A stretch of DNA of 64,000 bases from CAVWSM01 sp963799425 (GCA_963799425.1 CAWCXA010000007.1:1-64000); one strand, 5' to 3'. Positions 34,248 to 42,882 are shown, counted from the stretch's first letter. Program-made: numbers and translations. Notes: generated by a model from the sequence alone, not told the origin.

Positions 34248-35165
34248 CTAGTGCGTCAGGTACGCGAGCTCCGCCATGGCCATTGCGCCGAGCACACCCG
34301 ACGACGAGCCGAGCGCCGGCTGAACGACGTAGCTGTCGACGTCATCGGCGACCGCGGTGCCGTCGAGCGCGCCGGCAAGCCGCTCCAGCACGGCCCAGCG
34401 CACGGCGGGCAGCAGCCCGTCGAGCTGTGACACCCCGCCGCCAACGACGACACGCTCCGGGGAGATCAAGTACACAGCAGCGGTCACCAACTGTGACAGG
34501 TACCAAGCCTCTAGCTCGACCACCTTGTCGTGATGGGCACCGAGATCCTCGGGCGCTCGGCCGGTGCGAGCGAGGATGGCCGGCCCGCTCGCCAATCCTT
34601 CGAGGCAGTCGCCGTGAAACGGGCAGGTGCCGGAGAAGCTGTCATCGGGGTGCCGCTCCACGTGCAGGTGCCCCATCTCGGGATGCAAAAGCCCGCGCAA
34701 CGTCTTCCCGCCGACGACCGCGCCACCCCCGATGCCCGTTCCGACTGTCACATAGACGAGAGAGTGCAGTCCGCGGCCGGAACCCCACCGGTACTCCCCA
34801 AATGCTGCTCCGTTGACATCGCTGTCGAGTGCAGTCGGTACGTCGAGGTGGCGGCGCATCGTTCCGAGCAGGTCGACATCCTCCCAGCCCCGCTTGGGGG
34901 TCGTAGTGATGCGCCCGTACCGGGGGGATGCCGGCCGGACGTCGACCGGGCCGAACGACGCGATCCCAAGAGCCCGGATCTCCAGGCCATCGTGCTGATG
35001 CATGTCGAAGAACTCCGCCACCTGGGCGAGGGTCTCGGCCGGAGCAGCGGTGCGAATCACGGCGCGAGCACGGATGTCGGCCGGCCCCGTGCCCAGTGCG
35101 CACACAAACTTGGTCCCGCCGGCCTCAATCGCCGCGTACGCCGCGGTGCCGGCCGCTGGTGTCAC
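34248..35165 (-). CDS. ROK-family sugar kinase (fructokinase-like)
   Basis: Cytoplasmic sugar kinase of 305 residues. The ATP-binding N-terminus is AAIEAGGTKFVCALG; ASFGPVDV, ITTTPKRGWEDVDLLG and ALDSDVNGAAFGEYRWG with the catalytic Asp follow; YVTVGTGIGGGAVVGG is the phosphate-2 motif and HVERHPDDSFSGTCPFHGDCLEGLASGPA carries the ROK zinc-binding His/Cys set. Sequence details resemble ScrK-type fructokinases more than NagK/GlcK. In this context it might phosphorylate an imported amino sugar, but fructose or mannose are at least as likely. GTG start at 35165 behind GGAG; divergent from the LtrA gene. Confidence 0.85.
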   Translation of the reverse strand: MTPAAGTAAYAAIEAGGTKFVCALGTGPADIRARAVIRTAAPAETLAQVAEFFDMHQHDGLEIRALGIASFGPVDVRPASPRYGRITTTPKRGWEDVDLLGTMRRHLDVPTALDSDVNGAAFGEYRWGSGRGLHSLVYVTVGTGIGGGAVVGGKTLRGLLHPEMGHLHVERHPDDSFSGTCPFHGDCLEGLASGPAILARTGRAPEDLGAHHDKVVELEAWYLSQLVTAAVYLISPERVVVGGGVSQLDGLLPAVRWAVLERLAGALDGTAVADDVDSYVVQPALGSSSGVLGAMAMAELAYLTH

Positions 35166-35218
35166 CTGATCGCTCCGGGGATGTGAAACCGTTGGGAATC
35201 CTGCGCTGTATAGAAACG

Positions 35219-35235
35219 GTATGCGCAACGCATAC
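35219..35235. promoter_or_regulatory. Palindrome GTATGCG-CAA-CGCATAC between ROK kinase and LtrA genes
   Basis: A perfect dyad with seven-base arms and a three-base centre lies 53 bases before the kinase start and 56 bases before the LtrA start. A TATAGA (35209-35214) just upstream on the plus strand resembles a -10 box for the LtrA gene, which would place the palindrome over its transcription start. No regulator gene is adjacent. Candidate operator; low-GC island in GC-rich DNA. Confidence 0.5.
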
Positions 35236-35291
35236 GCTCGGCTGACGTGGGCCACGTCGTGGCGAGATCCGGCGGGAGAAGGCGGGGAACA

Positions 35292-36545
35292 GTGACCACC
35301 GACACTCCACGCACGCGGGGGCACGGGCTGCGAGTGATGTCCGGTCGCGATCCGCAGGAGGAGCATCGCGCCGCTACGCCGCTCGAGCTGCTCTTCGACT
35401 TGACGTTCGTCGTGGCGTTCGGAGCCGCGAGCAACGAGTTCGCCCACCTTCTTGCCGAGACGCACTACGGTGCGGCCCTCGCCGGCTTCTCCATCGCGAT
35501 CTTCTCCATCGTGTGGGCGTGGATCAACTACACGTGGTTCGCGTCGGCCTACGACACCGACGACTGGGGGTTCCGCCTGGCGACGATGGTGATCATGGTC
35601 GGCGCGGTATTCCTGGCTCTCGGCCTGCCTCGGCTGTTCCACTCCATCGACGACGGCGGGTACGTCGACAACGGCGTGATCGTCGCCGGCTACGTCGTCA
35701 TGCGCGTCGCCATGATCTTCCTGTGGCTGCGCGCGGCGCGCCAAGATCCGCGACGCCGTACGACGTGCCAGGCGTACGCCCTGACCATCGGGGTCGCGCA
35801 GGTCGGATGGGTCGCGCTCATCCTCGTCCAGGTGTCGATCGCGACGTACTTTGCCTGGGCGGCGGTGCTGGTCCTGGTCGAGATGGTTGGGCCGTTTCTC
35901 GCCGAGCGTCGAGGTGGGACGCCGTGGCACGCGCACCACATCGCCGAGCGGTTCGGACTACTCACGATCATCACGTTGGGCGAAGGAGTCATCGGCACAG
36001 TCGCCTCGCTTGGTGCCGTCGTCGATGCACAGGGCTGGACCGTCGATGCCGCCCTGATCGCGGTGGCCGGGATCGGCCTAACCTTCGGGCTCTGGTGGTC
36101 GTACTTCATCCTTCCGTCTGGGGACCTGCTGCAACGCCACCGCGAGCGTTCCTTCGGCTGGGGCTACGGACACATCCCGCTGTTCGCCGCGCTCGTAGCG
36201 ACCGGCGCCGGGCTGCATGTGGCGGCGCTCTACATCGAGCATCCGGAGGGGCGCATCGGACCAGCCGCGACAGTGCTCACCACGGCCATCCCGGTCGCTG
36301 CTGCGCTGCTGCTCATCTACGGCATCTACACCTACCTTGTGCACGAGGGCGACCGGTTCCACTTCAGCCTGCTTCTGGTAACGATCGCTGTGCTCATCCT
36401 CACCGTGGTGCTGGCAGCTGTCGGTGTGGCGATGCCGGTGTGCCTCATCGTGCTGATGTGTGCGCCACTGGTCACAGTGATCGGGTACGAGACACTCGGG
36501 CACCGACATCAGGCCGTCGCGCTGGAGCGACAGCTCGCCGAGTGA
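35292..36545 (+). CDS. Low temperature requirement protein A (LtrA) family membrane protein
   Basis: Polytopic membrane protein of 417 residues. The N-terminus has the LtrA signature RAATPLELLFDLTFVVAFGAA with the charged ELLFDLxFV core, followed by alternating hydrophobic helices, ITLGEGVIGTVASLGAV (the second conserved block with GEG) and the motif YFILPSGDLLQRHRERSFGWGYGHIPLF. LtrA was named from a cold-sensitive Listeria mutant; biochemical function is unknown. GTG 35292 behind GGCGGGGAACA is preferred to an in-frame start at 35247. Convergent with the acetylxylan-esterase-like gene (16 bases between stops). Confidence 0.9.
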   Translation: MTTDTPRTRGHGLRVMSGRDPQEEHRAATPLELLFDLTFVVAFGAASNEFAHLLAETHYGAALAGFSIAIFSIVWAWINYTWFASAYDTDDWGFRLATMVIMVGAVFLALGLPRLFHSIDDGGYVDNGVIVAGYVVMRVAMIFLWLRAARQDPRRRTTCQAYALTIGVAQVGWVALILVQVSIATYFAWAAVLVLVEMVGPFLAERRGGTPWHAHHIAERFGLLTIITLGEGVIGTVASLGAVVDAQGWTVDAALIAVAGIGLTFGLWWSYFILPSGDLLQRHRERSFGWGYGHIPLFAALVATGAGLHVAALYIEHPEGRIGPAATVLTTAIPVAAALLLIYGIYTYLVHEGDRFHFSLLLVTIAVLILTVVLAAVGVAMPVCLIVLMCAPLVTVIGYETLGHRHQAVALERQLAE

Positions 36546-36561
36546 CCGCGGTGGCGCAGCG

Positions 36562-37530
36562 TCAGACCGGCGCAACTTGGGCGAGCCAGCGCAACTGCTC
36601 CGCGTCCTGGAAACCCTGACCACCCTCGTGGTCGTTGTAGACGTACTCGACGATCTGCTTCGCCCCGCCGTAAGCGTTGAACGCCGCGTACACAGTCGAC
36701 GGCGGGCAGGTTTCGTCCATCAATGCAACGGAGAACAGCGCTGGCGCTTGCGCCTCACGCACAAGGACGGAGACGTCGAAGTATGCGAGCGTCGCGAAGA
36801 CCCGCTCGACCTGGTCTCGGTGAACCTTGAGGTACGCGGCGACCTCTCTGTAGGGCGCCTTGTCAGTGATCTCTGTGGCGCGGCGGATGTCGCTGAGGAA
36901 GGGAACGTCGGGCATCACCGCGGCCACGTCGTCGCGCAACCCGGCGACCGCTAGCGACATCGCACCGCCCTGGCTCTCCCCGCATACGGCGACGCGCGAA
37001 CCATCGACGCCCGGCAGCGCCTTCGCGGCGTCGACCGCTAGCACCGCATCGGTGAAGACCCGACGGTAGTAGTAGTCGTGCGGGTCGAGGATCCCCCGAG
37101 TCATGAACCCGGGGTGCGACGGGGCCGCTCCCACCGGGTCTGGTGTGTCCCCCGCTGACCAGCCTGAGCCCTGCCCGCGGGTGTCGACCTGGAGGCATGA
37201 ATAGCCTGCAAGCGGCCACTGCCCCACGTGGTGGGCGAGCCCGCGGCCACCGCCGTACCCCTGATAGCGCACGACAATCGGCAGGTCCGCGTCTACGCCC
37301 GCCGGGCGGTGGTACCAAGCGCGGATCGGGTCACCGCCGAACCCGCTGAACGAGACGTCGTACGTGTGCACGAGCCGCAGCCCGGTATCGACTGGCTCGA
37401 CCTTGGGCTCGCTCGCCCGCGCACGTGCCTCGGCCAGCGTGTCTGCCCAGAACTGCCTGAGGTCAGCAGGTGGCTCGGTGCTCGAGCGGTGCGTAAGGAG
37501 CTGCTCTCGAGGCAGGTCGAACAGCGGCAT
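36562..37530 (-). CDS. Acetylxylan esterase / cephalosporin-C deacetylase family (CE7) protein
   Basis: Alpha/beta hydrolase of 322 residues in carbohydrate esterase family 7, which deacetylates xylo-oligosaccharides and cephalosporin C. N-terminal MPLFDLPREQLLTHRSSTEPPADLRQFW and GFGGDPIRAWYHRP are typical; the family RGQ motif is VDTRGQGSGWSAGDT, the nucleophile elbow VAVCGESQGGAMSLAVAGL, the acid Asp in ALMDETCPPSTVYAAFNAYGG and the His in YNDHEGGQGFQ, so the triad is complete. No signal peptide, as usual for CE7. ATG 37530 chosen over an extension lacking homology. Confidence 0.92.
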   Translation of the reverse strand: MPLFDLPREQLLTHRSSTEPPADLRQFWADTLAEARARASEPKVEPVDTGLRLVHTYDVSFSGFGGDPIRAWYHRPAGVDADLPIVVRYQGYGGGRGLAHHVGQWPLAGYSCLQVDTRGQGSGWSAGDTPDPVGAAPSHPGFMTRGILDPHDYYYRRVFTDAVLAVDAAKALPGVDGSRVAVCGESQGGAMSLAVAGLRDDVAAVMPDVPFLSDIRRATEITDKAPYREVAAYLKVHRDQVERVFATLAYFDVSVLVREAQAPALFSVALMDETCPPSTVYAAFNAYGGAKQIVEYVYNDHEGGQGFQDAEQLRWLAQVAPV

Positions 37531-37541
37531 GGCCCGCGAGA

Positions 37542-38216
37542 CTACACGTCCCCCAGGGCGGCTGGTGGCTCGGCGAGATGCCGTACGAACCACTCCCGCG
37601 CCAGCTCGGCGACCTGGTCCAACGCACCCGGCTCCTCGAACAGGTGGGTCGCGTCGCGCACGACGCGCAGTTGCGTCTTGCCGTGCATCCGGCGCTGCGC
37701 TTGCTGGTTGAGCTCGAGAACCTGCGGATCGTTGCCACCGACGATGAGCAGGGTTGGCGCCTCGACCGTGGCGAGGGCATCTGCGGCGAGATCGGGTCGT
37801 CCGCCGCGCGAGACGACTGCGCGTACGGCTTTGGGTCTGGCGGCGGCAGTTTCGAGCGCGGCTGCTGCCCCGGTACTCGCGCCGAACAGGCCGATTGGGC
37901 GCGCCGACAGATCACGGTGTTGCTCAACCCAGTCGACGATTGTAGTGAGTCGCTCGCCGAGGAGTCCGATGTTGAAGCGGAGCTCCGCGGTCAGCCGGTC
38001 GACTTGCTCTTCCTCCGGCGTGAGTAGATCGACCAGCACCGTGCCGAGGCCGGCACGCTGGAGCTGCGCCGCGACGTGCCGGTTGCGCGGACTCTGCCGG
38101 CTGCTCCCGCTGCCGTGCGCGAAGACGACCACTCCGCCCGCTTCGGTCGGCACCCCGATGTCGGCATCCAGCCCGATGTCGTCGGACACCGGCACTCGCA
38201 CGGCGAGGTTGCTCAC
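37542..38216 (-). CDS. Dienelactone-hydrolase-like alpha/beta hydrolase
   Basis: Small alpha/beta hydrolase of 224 residues. AGGVVVFAHGSGSSRQSPRNRHVA holds the oxyanion HG with the GSGSSR pattern, then GLGTVLVDLLTPEEEQVDR, the nucleophile elbow IGLFGASTGAAAALETAA, APTLLIVGGNDPQVLELN with the acid, and DATHLFEEPGALDQVAEL with the catalytic His. Proteins of this kind are often fused to or encoded with phosphoribosyltransferases in actinobacteria, but none is adjacent here. GTG start overlaps the DUF1876 stop (GTGA), so the two form an operon. Substrate unknown. Confidence 0.87.
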   Translation of the reverse strand: MSNLAVRVPVSDDIGLDADIGVPTEAGGVVVFAHGSGSSRQSPRNRHVAAQLQRAGLGTVLVDLLTPEEEQVDRLTAELRFNIGLLGERLTTIVDWVEQHRDLSARPIGLFGASTGAAAALETAAARPKAVRAVVSRGGRPDLAADALATVEAPTLLIVGGNDPQVLELNQQAQRRMHGKTQLRVVRDATHLFEEPGALDQVAELAREWFVRHLAEPPAALGDV

Positions 38217-38482
38217 GCGCTGATGTAGGCCGGCTGATGAGTCTCCTGCTCGATCTCACCCGCTGCCTTGTCGAGCAGCTGGTGGACCAAGTCCGACAGC
38301 GCGCGTGCCGCGGCGATCTCCTCGCCAACCCGTTGCTGCACCGAGTCTGCCGGGTTGCGCTTCGACCGTCCGCGCGACCGCAGCTCGGAGCCGTCTGGGA
38401 GCCGTACGAGCGCGGCCGCCGCGGTGTGCCGGTCGTCGTCCTCCTGGAACTCGATCTCGATGTGCCATCCGACGGTCTGCAT
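38213..38482 (-). CDS. DUF1876 domain-containing protein (dsRBD-like)
   Basis: Small protein of 89 residues: WHIEIEFQEDDDRHTAAAALVR, then LRSRGRSKRNPADSVQQRVGEEIAAARALSDLVHQLL. This matches DUF1876, an actinobacterial family with a double-stranded-RNA-binding-like alpha-beta fold and no proven function; it often appears in stress- and hypoxia-associated gene sets. ATG 38482 has CGGAGG eight bases upstream, so it is preferred over the ATG at 38488. Translationally coupled to the downstream hydrolase gene. Confidence 0.88.
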   Translation of the reverse strand: MQTVGWHIEIEFQEDDDRHTAAAALVRLPDGSELRSRGRSKRNPADSVQQRVGEEIAAARALSDLVHQLLDKAAGEIEQETHQPAYISA

Positions 38483-38672
38483 TCCCATCACCTCCGGATC
38501 TCGCCCTTGCTCACCAGCATGCGCCGGATCCGGGATGCCAGGAAGGGGACACACACGCAAGGACGCGCAGCCTGGGCCATGGCTGCTCGTCCGATGGTGG
38601 CGAAACCTCCGGCTGATTCCAACCTGCGAGCCAGCACCGGGGTAGCGTCCTCAGTCGAGCGTGGTCGGGAGC

Positions 38673-39470
38673 ATGTTGGAGTTCGTCGAGATCGCGGGTC
38701 GCCGGGTTGCCTTCCAACGAGCCGGCGATGGGGTGCCCCTCGTCCTCGTGCATGGCGCAGTGTCCGACAGCCGCGTCTGGCGGCGGCAGATCCAGAGTCT
38801 CTCGGACGAGTTCTCGGTGCTGGCCTGGGACGCGCCTGGATGCGGTGAGAGTGCTGATCCGCCCGAGTCACACCGGCTGCCCGACTATGCAGACTGCCTG
38901 GCCGAGCTCATCGCAGCACTCGGGCTTCGCAGCCCACATCTGCTCGGGCACTCATTCGGTGGTGCGCTCGTGCTCGAGCTCTACCGCCGCCATCCGACGG
39001 TACCTGCGAGCCTGATCCTTGTGGGCGCGTACGCGGGCTGGGCCGGTTCCCTGCCGCGGGACGAGGTGTCTCGACGAGTGCAGTTCGCCGAGCAAGCGGC
39101 GCAACTTCTTGCTGACGGTCGGTTTGATCCGACCTCGATGACGGGACGCCTCTCGGATTTCATGTCGGCGGATGTTGCACGCGAGCTGGCGGGAATCATG
39201 TCGAGCAGCCGCCCCGTCGCTGCTCGCGCCATGGCCTACGCTCTCGCCGAGGCTGACCTGCGAGACATGCTGGCGGACATTGAAGTGCCGACTCTGCTGT
39301 TATGGGGCGCTGCCGACCAGCGGTCGTCCGTGGCCGTCGCCGAAGCTCTGCAGGAACGAATCGCCTCGTCGAAGCTCGTGGTCCTCCCGGGGCTTGGCCA
39401 TGAGGTCTACCTCGAGTCGCCTGAGCTGTTCGACGCCGAAGTCCGCCGCTTCGTTCGTTCTGTCGCATAG
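38673..39470 (+). CDS. Alpha/beta-fold hydrolase
   Basis: Cytoplasmic alpha/beta hydrolase of 265 residues. LVLVHGAVSDSRVWRRQIQSL provides the HG oxyanion element, LAWDAPGCGESADPPE the second conserved strand, HLLGHSFGGALVLELYRR the nucleophile elbow (GHSFGG), VPTLLLWGAADQRSSVAVA the acid region and VLPGLGHEVYLESPELF the catalytic His. All triad parts are present. Substrate is not predictable. ATG 38673 follows GTCGGGAGC; a GTG 12 bases upstream is an alternative. Monocistronic; the next 160 bases lead into the HNH gene. Confidence 0.88.
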   Translation: MLEFVEIAGRRVAFQRAGDGVPLVLVHGAVSDSRVWRRQIQSLSDEFSVLAWDAPGCGESADPPESHRLPDYADCLAELIAALGLRSPHLLGHSFGGALVLELYRRHPTVPASLILVGAYAGWAGSLPRDEVSRRVQFAEQAAQLLADGRFDPTSMTGRLSDFMSADVARELAGIMSSSRPVAARAMAYALAEADLRDMLADIEVPTLLLWGAADQRSSVAVAEALQERIASSKLVVLPGLGHEVYLESPELFDAEVRRFVRSVA

Positions 39471-39503
39471 CCGTCCGCGACGCGTCAAGGTGCCTGATGG
39501 ATC

Positions 39504-39543
39504 TGTGGACAGCGGACGCGCACGGATCGTCGGTTGTGGACAA
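39504..39543. promoter_or_regulatory. Pair of DnaA-box-like nonamers
   Basis: TGTGGACAA at 39535-39543 (reverse complement TTGTCCACA, the actinobacterial DnaA-box consensus) and TGTGGACAG at 39504-39512 (one mismatch) share orientation and lie 31 bases apart, about three helical turns, in the leader of the HNH endonuclease gene. Two boxes are too few for an origin and there is no dnaA or dnaN here. Confidence 0.4.
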
Positions 39544-39633
39544 CGGGTGGCCGGGAAGCCTTGCGGGGTAAGGGAATCGGGCCACTCGGCGGTCTGCGAG
39601 TTCTGTCCGGGCCTGCCGTGTAGTTCAGTAGTC

Positions 39634-41211
39634 ATGCAAGCGCAGTCGACTCCGCCGCCGGTCACTGCGGTGGAGTCCGCGCTGGCCGACCGCCTGGGCC
39701 GCCGTCGGCCAGGTGATCGACGCCGACTCGTCGGTGTTGGGCGGCGCGGCGTTGGTCGACTCGTTCGACGAGATGGTCCGGGTGCGCCGCGCCGCGGAGG
39801 CGGCCTACCTGCGGCTGCTGGCCGCGGTCGACGAGCGCAAGGTGGCCACCGATGTGGGGGCGAAGTCGACCGCGCAGTGGCTGCGGCTGCGGCACCGGCA
39901 GGCCGGGTCGGGCCGCGACGTGGCGGCCGCCCGCGCCATCGCACCCGGCGGGGAGCTGCGCGAGCTGGGGCAGGCGCTCGCCGCAGGGCGGGTCTCCCGC
40001 GAACACCTCGACGTGGCGGTGCGCGCCCTGGGCCGCATCCCGGCGCACCTGAAGGACAAGCAGCGCGGCAAGGTCGCCGCGTTCCTCACCGAGCAGTCCA
40101 CCCAGTTCACCCCCCGCGACTTCGAGGACGTCGCCCACGCCCTGCTCGCCGTCCTCGACCCCGACGGCGCCCACTCGTTCGACCCCGACGCGCACCAGCG
40201 CCGGTCACTGTCGATGGCGCACCGACGCGACCGGGATGACCGCCGGGCGGTTCCTGCTCGACCAGCTCGGCTCCGCCTGGTTCACCACCGCGCTGCAGCA
40301 CTACGCGCAGCCGGACCCGGCCGGCTGCGGCGTCGACGAGCACGGCCAACAGACGCTGCCGGTCAAGGATCCGCGCAGCGCGGGCCAGCGGATGGCCGAC
40401 GCGCTGGTGCTGATGGCCAAGGCCGCCCTCGCCAACACCGGCGAGCGCGGCGGCGAACCACCACGCATCGTCATCCACACCAACCCCCACCAACTCGCCC
40501 ACACCACCAGCAGCCACCGACAACGCCGACGAGCAGAGCCGGCGACGCCGAGGAGCGCAGCGCCGAGGAGCAGACCGGCGCCGACCGCACGGCTGAGGAC
40601 GGCGCGGCCGAGTCAGGCCGCGCGGCAGCAGACGCCCGAGGAGCACGACAACGCGCCAGGGCCAGACGACACGTCCCGGTCAGCCGACAGGCCGGCCGGT
40701 GCCGGCTCGTCGTGGCGGCGGCCCAGCGGCGCGGCCGGGTTGGCCCGCTGCGAGCAGACCGGCCCGCTGTCCCCGTTCACCCTCGGGGTGCTGTCCTGCG
40801 ACGCGATCCTCGAACGGGCAACGATCGGCCCGTTCGGGCAGATCCTCGACTACGGCCGCGGCCGCCGCCTCGCCACCCCGGCGCAACGCCGCGCCCTGGC
40901 CGCCCGCGACGGCGGCTGCCTCATCCCCGGCTGCGCCGCCCTCCCGGCCTGGTGCGACGCGCACCACCGCATCCCGTGGCAGGCAGGCGGTGCGACCGAC
41001 CTGTCGAACCTGCTGCTGTTGTGTCCCAGGCATCACAGCGAGGTCCACGCCGGCCTGTGGCTCATCGTGCTGCGCGGCGGGCTGCCCTGGGTCATCCCAC
41101 CCATCTGGCTCGACCCCCAACAACGACCCCAGCGCAACCAGCTACCCGATCGCATCAACCACGCCCACCGACTCGCCCAACAACTACCTCGACTTCGACG
41201 ACACCGGCTAG
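39634..41211 (+). CDS. DUF222 / HNH endonuclease domain protein (13E12 family; three frameshifts)
   Basis: Large multicopy actinobacterial family joining an N-terminal DUF222 helical domain to a C-terminal HNH nuclease. Pieces in successive frames: start MQAQSTPPPVTAVESALADR; VGQVIDADSSVLGGAALVDSFDEM through FTPRDFEDVAHALLAVLDPDG; then TGMTAGRFLLDQLGSAWFTTAL to the nuclease RDGGCLIPGCAALPAWCDAHH, then RIPWQAGGATDLSNLLLLCPRHHSEVHAG; last piece YLDFDDTG-stop. Three extra bases (near 39702, 40220 and 41187) restore one 524-residue frame. The HNH has the paired CxxC and CxxH zinc ligands expected. The variable linker (40500-40720) reads as basic in the nuclease frame but acidic in another, so a compensating indel pair may hide there. 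Confidence 0.83.
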
Positions 41212-41223
41212 CGAACCCAGCAG

Positions 41224-42402
41224 CTATTCGCTCACCTCTGCTACCCGCATGTGCAGAAATCGACGCTCCGGCTCTGCGTGCGCAAGCTCAAGGGCGTGCT
41301 GGTACTCCGTGCGTGCTTCGGCGGTGCGCCCAAGGCGGCGGAGCAGATCAGCCCGAGTCGAGTGGAAGTACTGATAGCCCTGGAGCTCGAGCTGGTCGAC
41401 GAGCGCGAGCCCGGCGTCACATCCCTCCGCCTCGGCGACCGCGATGGCACGGTTCAGCTCCACGACAGCCGACCCGGTCTGCCGGGCGAGCTCGCCGTAC
41501 AACGCGGAAATCTGCGGCCAGTCGCGGGGCGTCTCGGTGTGCAGGGCCGCGATCGCTGCCTGAAGCACGTACGGACCACGGCCCCCGAGCACCATGGCAC
41601 GGTCGAGCTCTTGGCGACCGCTGGCGATTTGCCTGCTATCCCAGCGTGATTGGTCCTGGTCGGCGATCAGCACCATCTCACCGCCAACGAACCGAGCGTC
41701 GCGGCGGGCATCGTTGAGCAACATGAGCGCAAGCAGACCGTGCACCTCTGACTCGTCCGGCATGAGCTCTGCGAGCGCGCTGCCAAGCCACAATGCCTCA
41801 GCAGCCAACTCGGAGCGGCCGCCATAGCCCTCGTTGAAGATCAGATAGACCACAGCGAGCACGGCGGCCAACCGCGCCGGTAGCAAGTCCTCAGCAGGCA
41901 CGCTGAACGGGATGCCGGCATCCCTGATCTTTCGCTTGGCTCGCGACAGCCGGCGTTTCATCGTCGGTTCGGGAACCAAGAACGCGCGAGCGATCTCCTC
42001 GGTCTTCAGGCCGCCAAGCGCGCGCAGGGTCAAGGCGACTTGCGCGTCGAGCTCGAGGGCTGGGTGGCAGCAGGTGAAGATCAGCTCGAGCCGTTCGTCG
42101 ACGAACGGCGTGTCCTGCATCTCGTCCTCCACGGCTTCCTGGACGGCGAGCAGGCGGGTCTTCGCGGCGAGCGTCCGGTCACGTCGAATACGGTCGATGG
42201 CTCGGTTACGCGCCGTAGTAACCAGCCACGCGCGCGGGTTGGCCGGAGTCCCGTCGCGGGGCCATCGCTCGGCGGCAGCGGCAAACGCTTCCTGGGCGGC
42301 TTCCTCAGCAAGGTCGAAGTCTCGGAGGAAGCCGACGAGGGTCGCGAGAACTCGCCCCCACTCGTCGCGGAAGACCTGCTCGATGGGCGTGCTATCGCTC
42401 AA
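41224..42402 (-). CDS. ECF42-type RNA polymerase sigma factor with C-terminal extension
   Basis: Alternative sigma factor of 392 residues. The N-terminal half holds sigma-2 (VGFLRDFDLAEEAAQEAFAAA, RAWLVTTARNRAIDRIRRD) and sigma-4 (ALRALGGLKTEEIARAFLVPE, TMKRRLSRAKRKIRDAG). The remaining ~210 residues are a TPR-like/DUF6596 domain (LPARLAAVLAVVYLIFNEGYGG, LALMLLNDARRDARF, ALYGELARQTGSAVVELNRAIAVAEAEG), the hallmark of group ECF42, which has no anti-sigma factor and is instead encoded next to DGPF/YCII proteins. That partner lies immediately upstream and overlaps its TTG start. Signals sensed by ECF42 systems remain unclear. Confidence 0.92.
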   Translation of the reverse strand: MSDSTPIEQVFRDEWGRVLATLVGFLRDFDLAEEAAQEAFAAAAERWPRDGTPANPRAWLVTTARNRAIDRIRRDRTLAAKTRLLAVQEAVEDEMQDTPFVDERLELIFTCCHPALELDAQVALTLRALGGLKTEEIARAFLVPEPTMKRRLSRAKRKIRDAGIPFSVPAEDLLPARLAAVLAVVYLIFNEGYGGRSELAAEALWLGSALAELMPDESEVHGLLALMLLNDARRDARFVGGEMVLIADQDQSRWDSRQIASGRQELDRAMVLGGRGPYVLQAAIAALHTETPRDWPQISALYGELARQTGSAVVELNRAIAVAEAEGCDAGLALVDQLELQGYQYFHSTRADLLRRLGRTAEARTEYQHALELAHAEPERRFLHMRVAEVSE

Positions 42403-42739
42403 CGATTGGACGCACCTCGATCGCGCCGCCCAAGCGCGCGGCGGGGATGCGAGCGGCTATCGCAATCGCCGCATCAAGGTCGTCGGCCTCGTAGACGTAG
42501 TAACCACCCAGGGCTTCCTTCGTCTCGATGAAGGGACCGTCAGTCGTAAGCGTTCGGCCGTCTTGCACACGCACGGTGGTCGCCGTGTCTGCGGGATGCA
42601 GCTGCCCGGAGCTGAGAACGCCGGGAACATCTGAGATCGCGAAGTACTCCGCGGAGATCTCTTTCTGCTCCTGTTCGCCAAGGCTGTTGTACTGCGCCCA
42701 GGCTTCGCCCCCGGAGTGGATCAGCAGCAAGTACTTCAT
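42392..42739 (-). CDS. YCII-related DGPF-domain protein, partner of the ECF42 sigma factor
   Basis: Small alpha-beta dimeric protein of 115 residues: MKYLLLIHSGGEAWAQYNSL at the start, the family DGPF in RTLTTDGPFIETKEALGGYYV, and ADDLDAAIAIAARIPAARLGGAIEVRP at the end. DGPF proteins are the constant genomic partners of ECF42 sigma factors and are proposed to take part in their regulation. ATG 42739 is behind AGGAGGG. The stop overlaps the sigma-factor TTG start, so the pair is translationally coupled. Confidence 0.92.
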   Translation of the reverse strand: MKYLLLIHSGGEAWAQYNSLGEQEQKEISAEYFAISDVPGVLSSGQLHPADTATTVRVQDGRTLTTDGPFIETKEALGGYYVYEADDLDAAIAIAARIPAARLGGAIEVRPIVER

Positions 42740-42882
42740 GTCCGCCCTCCTCGAATCGAGACTGTCGCTTCTCGGACGAACGGGCAAGGGCGACGGGGAC
42801 AGCCATGGGACCCTCACAACTCTGGCCGCAGGCACGTTGGGAGGAGGTGAGCCACAGACAGGCGGGAAGAGAGGACACCACG

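Noticed and set aside
35166..35939. N-terminal extension of the ROK kinase frame
   Set aside because: It lies antisense to the LtrA gene; the kinase domain begins just after the GTG at 35165.
39504..39543. Replication origin
   Set aside because: Only two DnaA-like boxes, no AT-rich unwinding region and no dnaA, dnaN or rpmH nearby.
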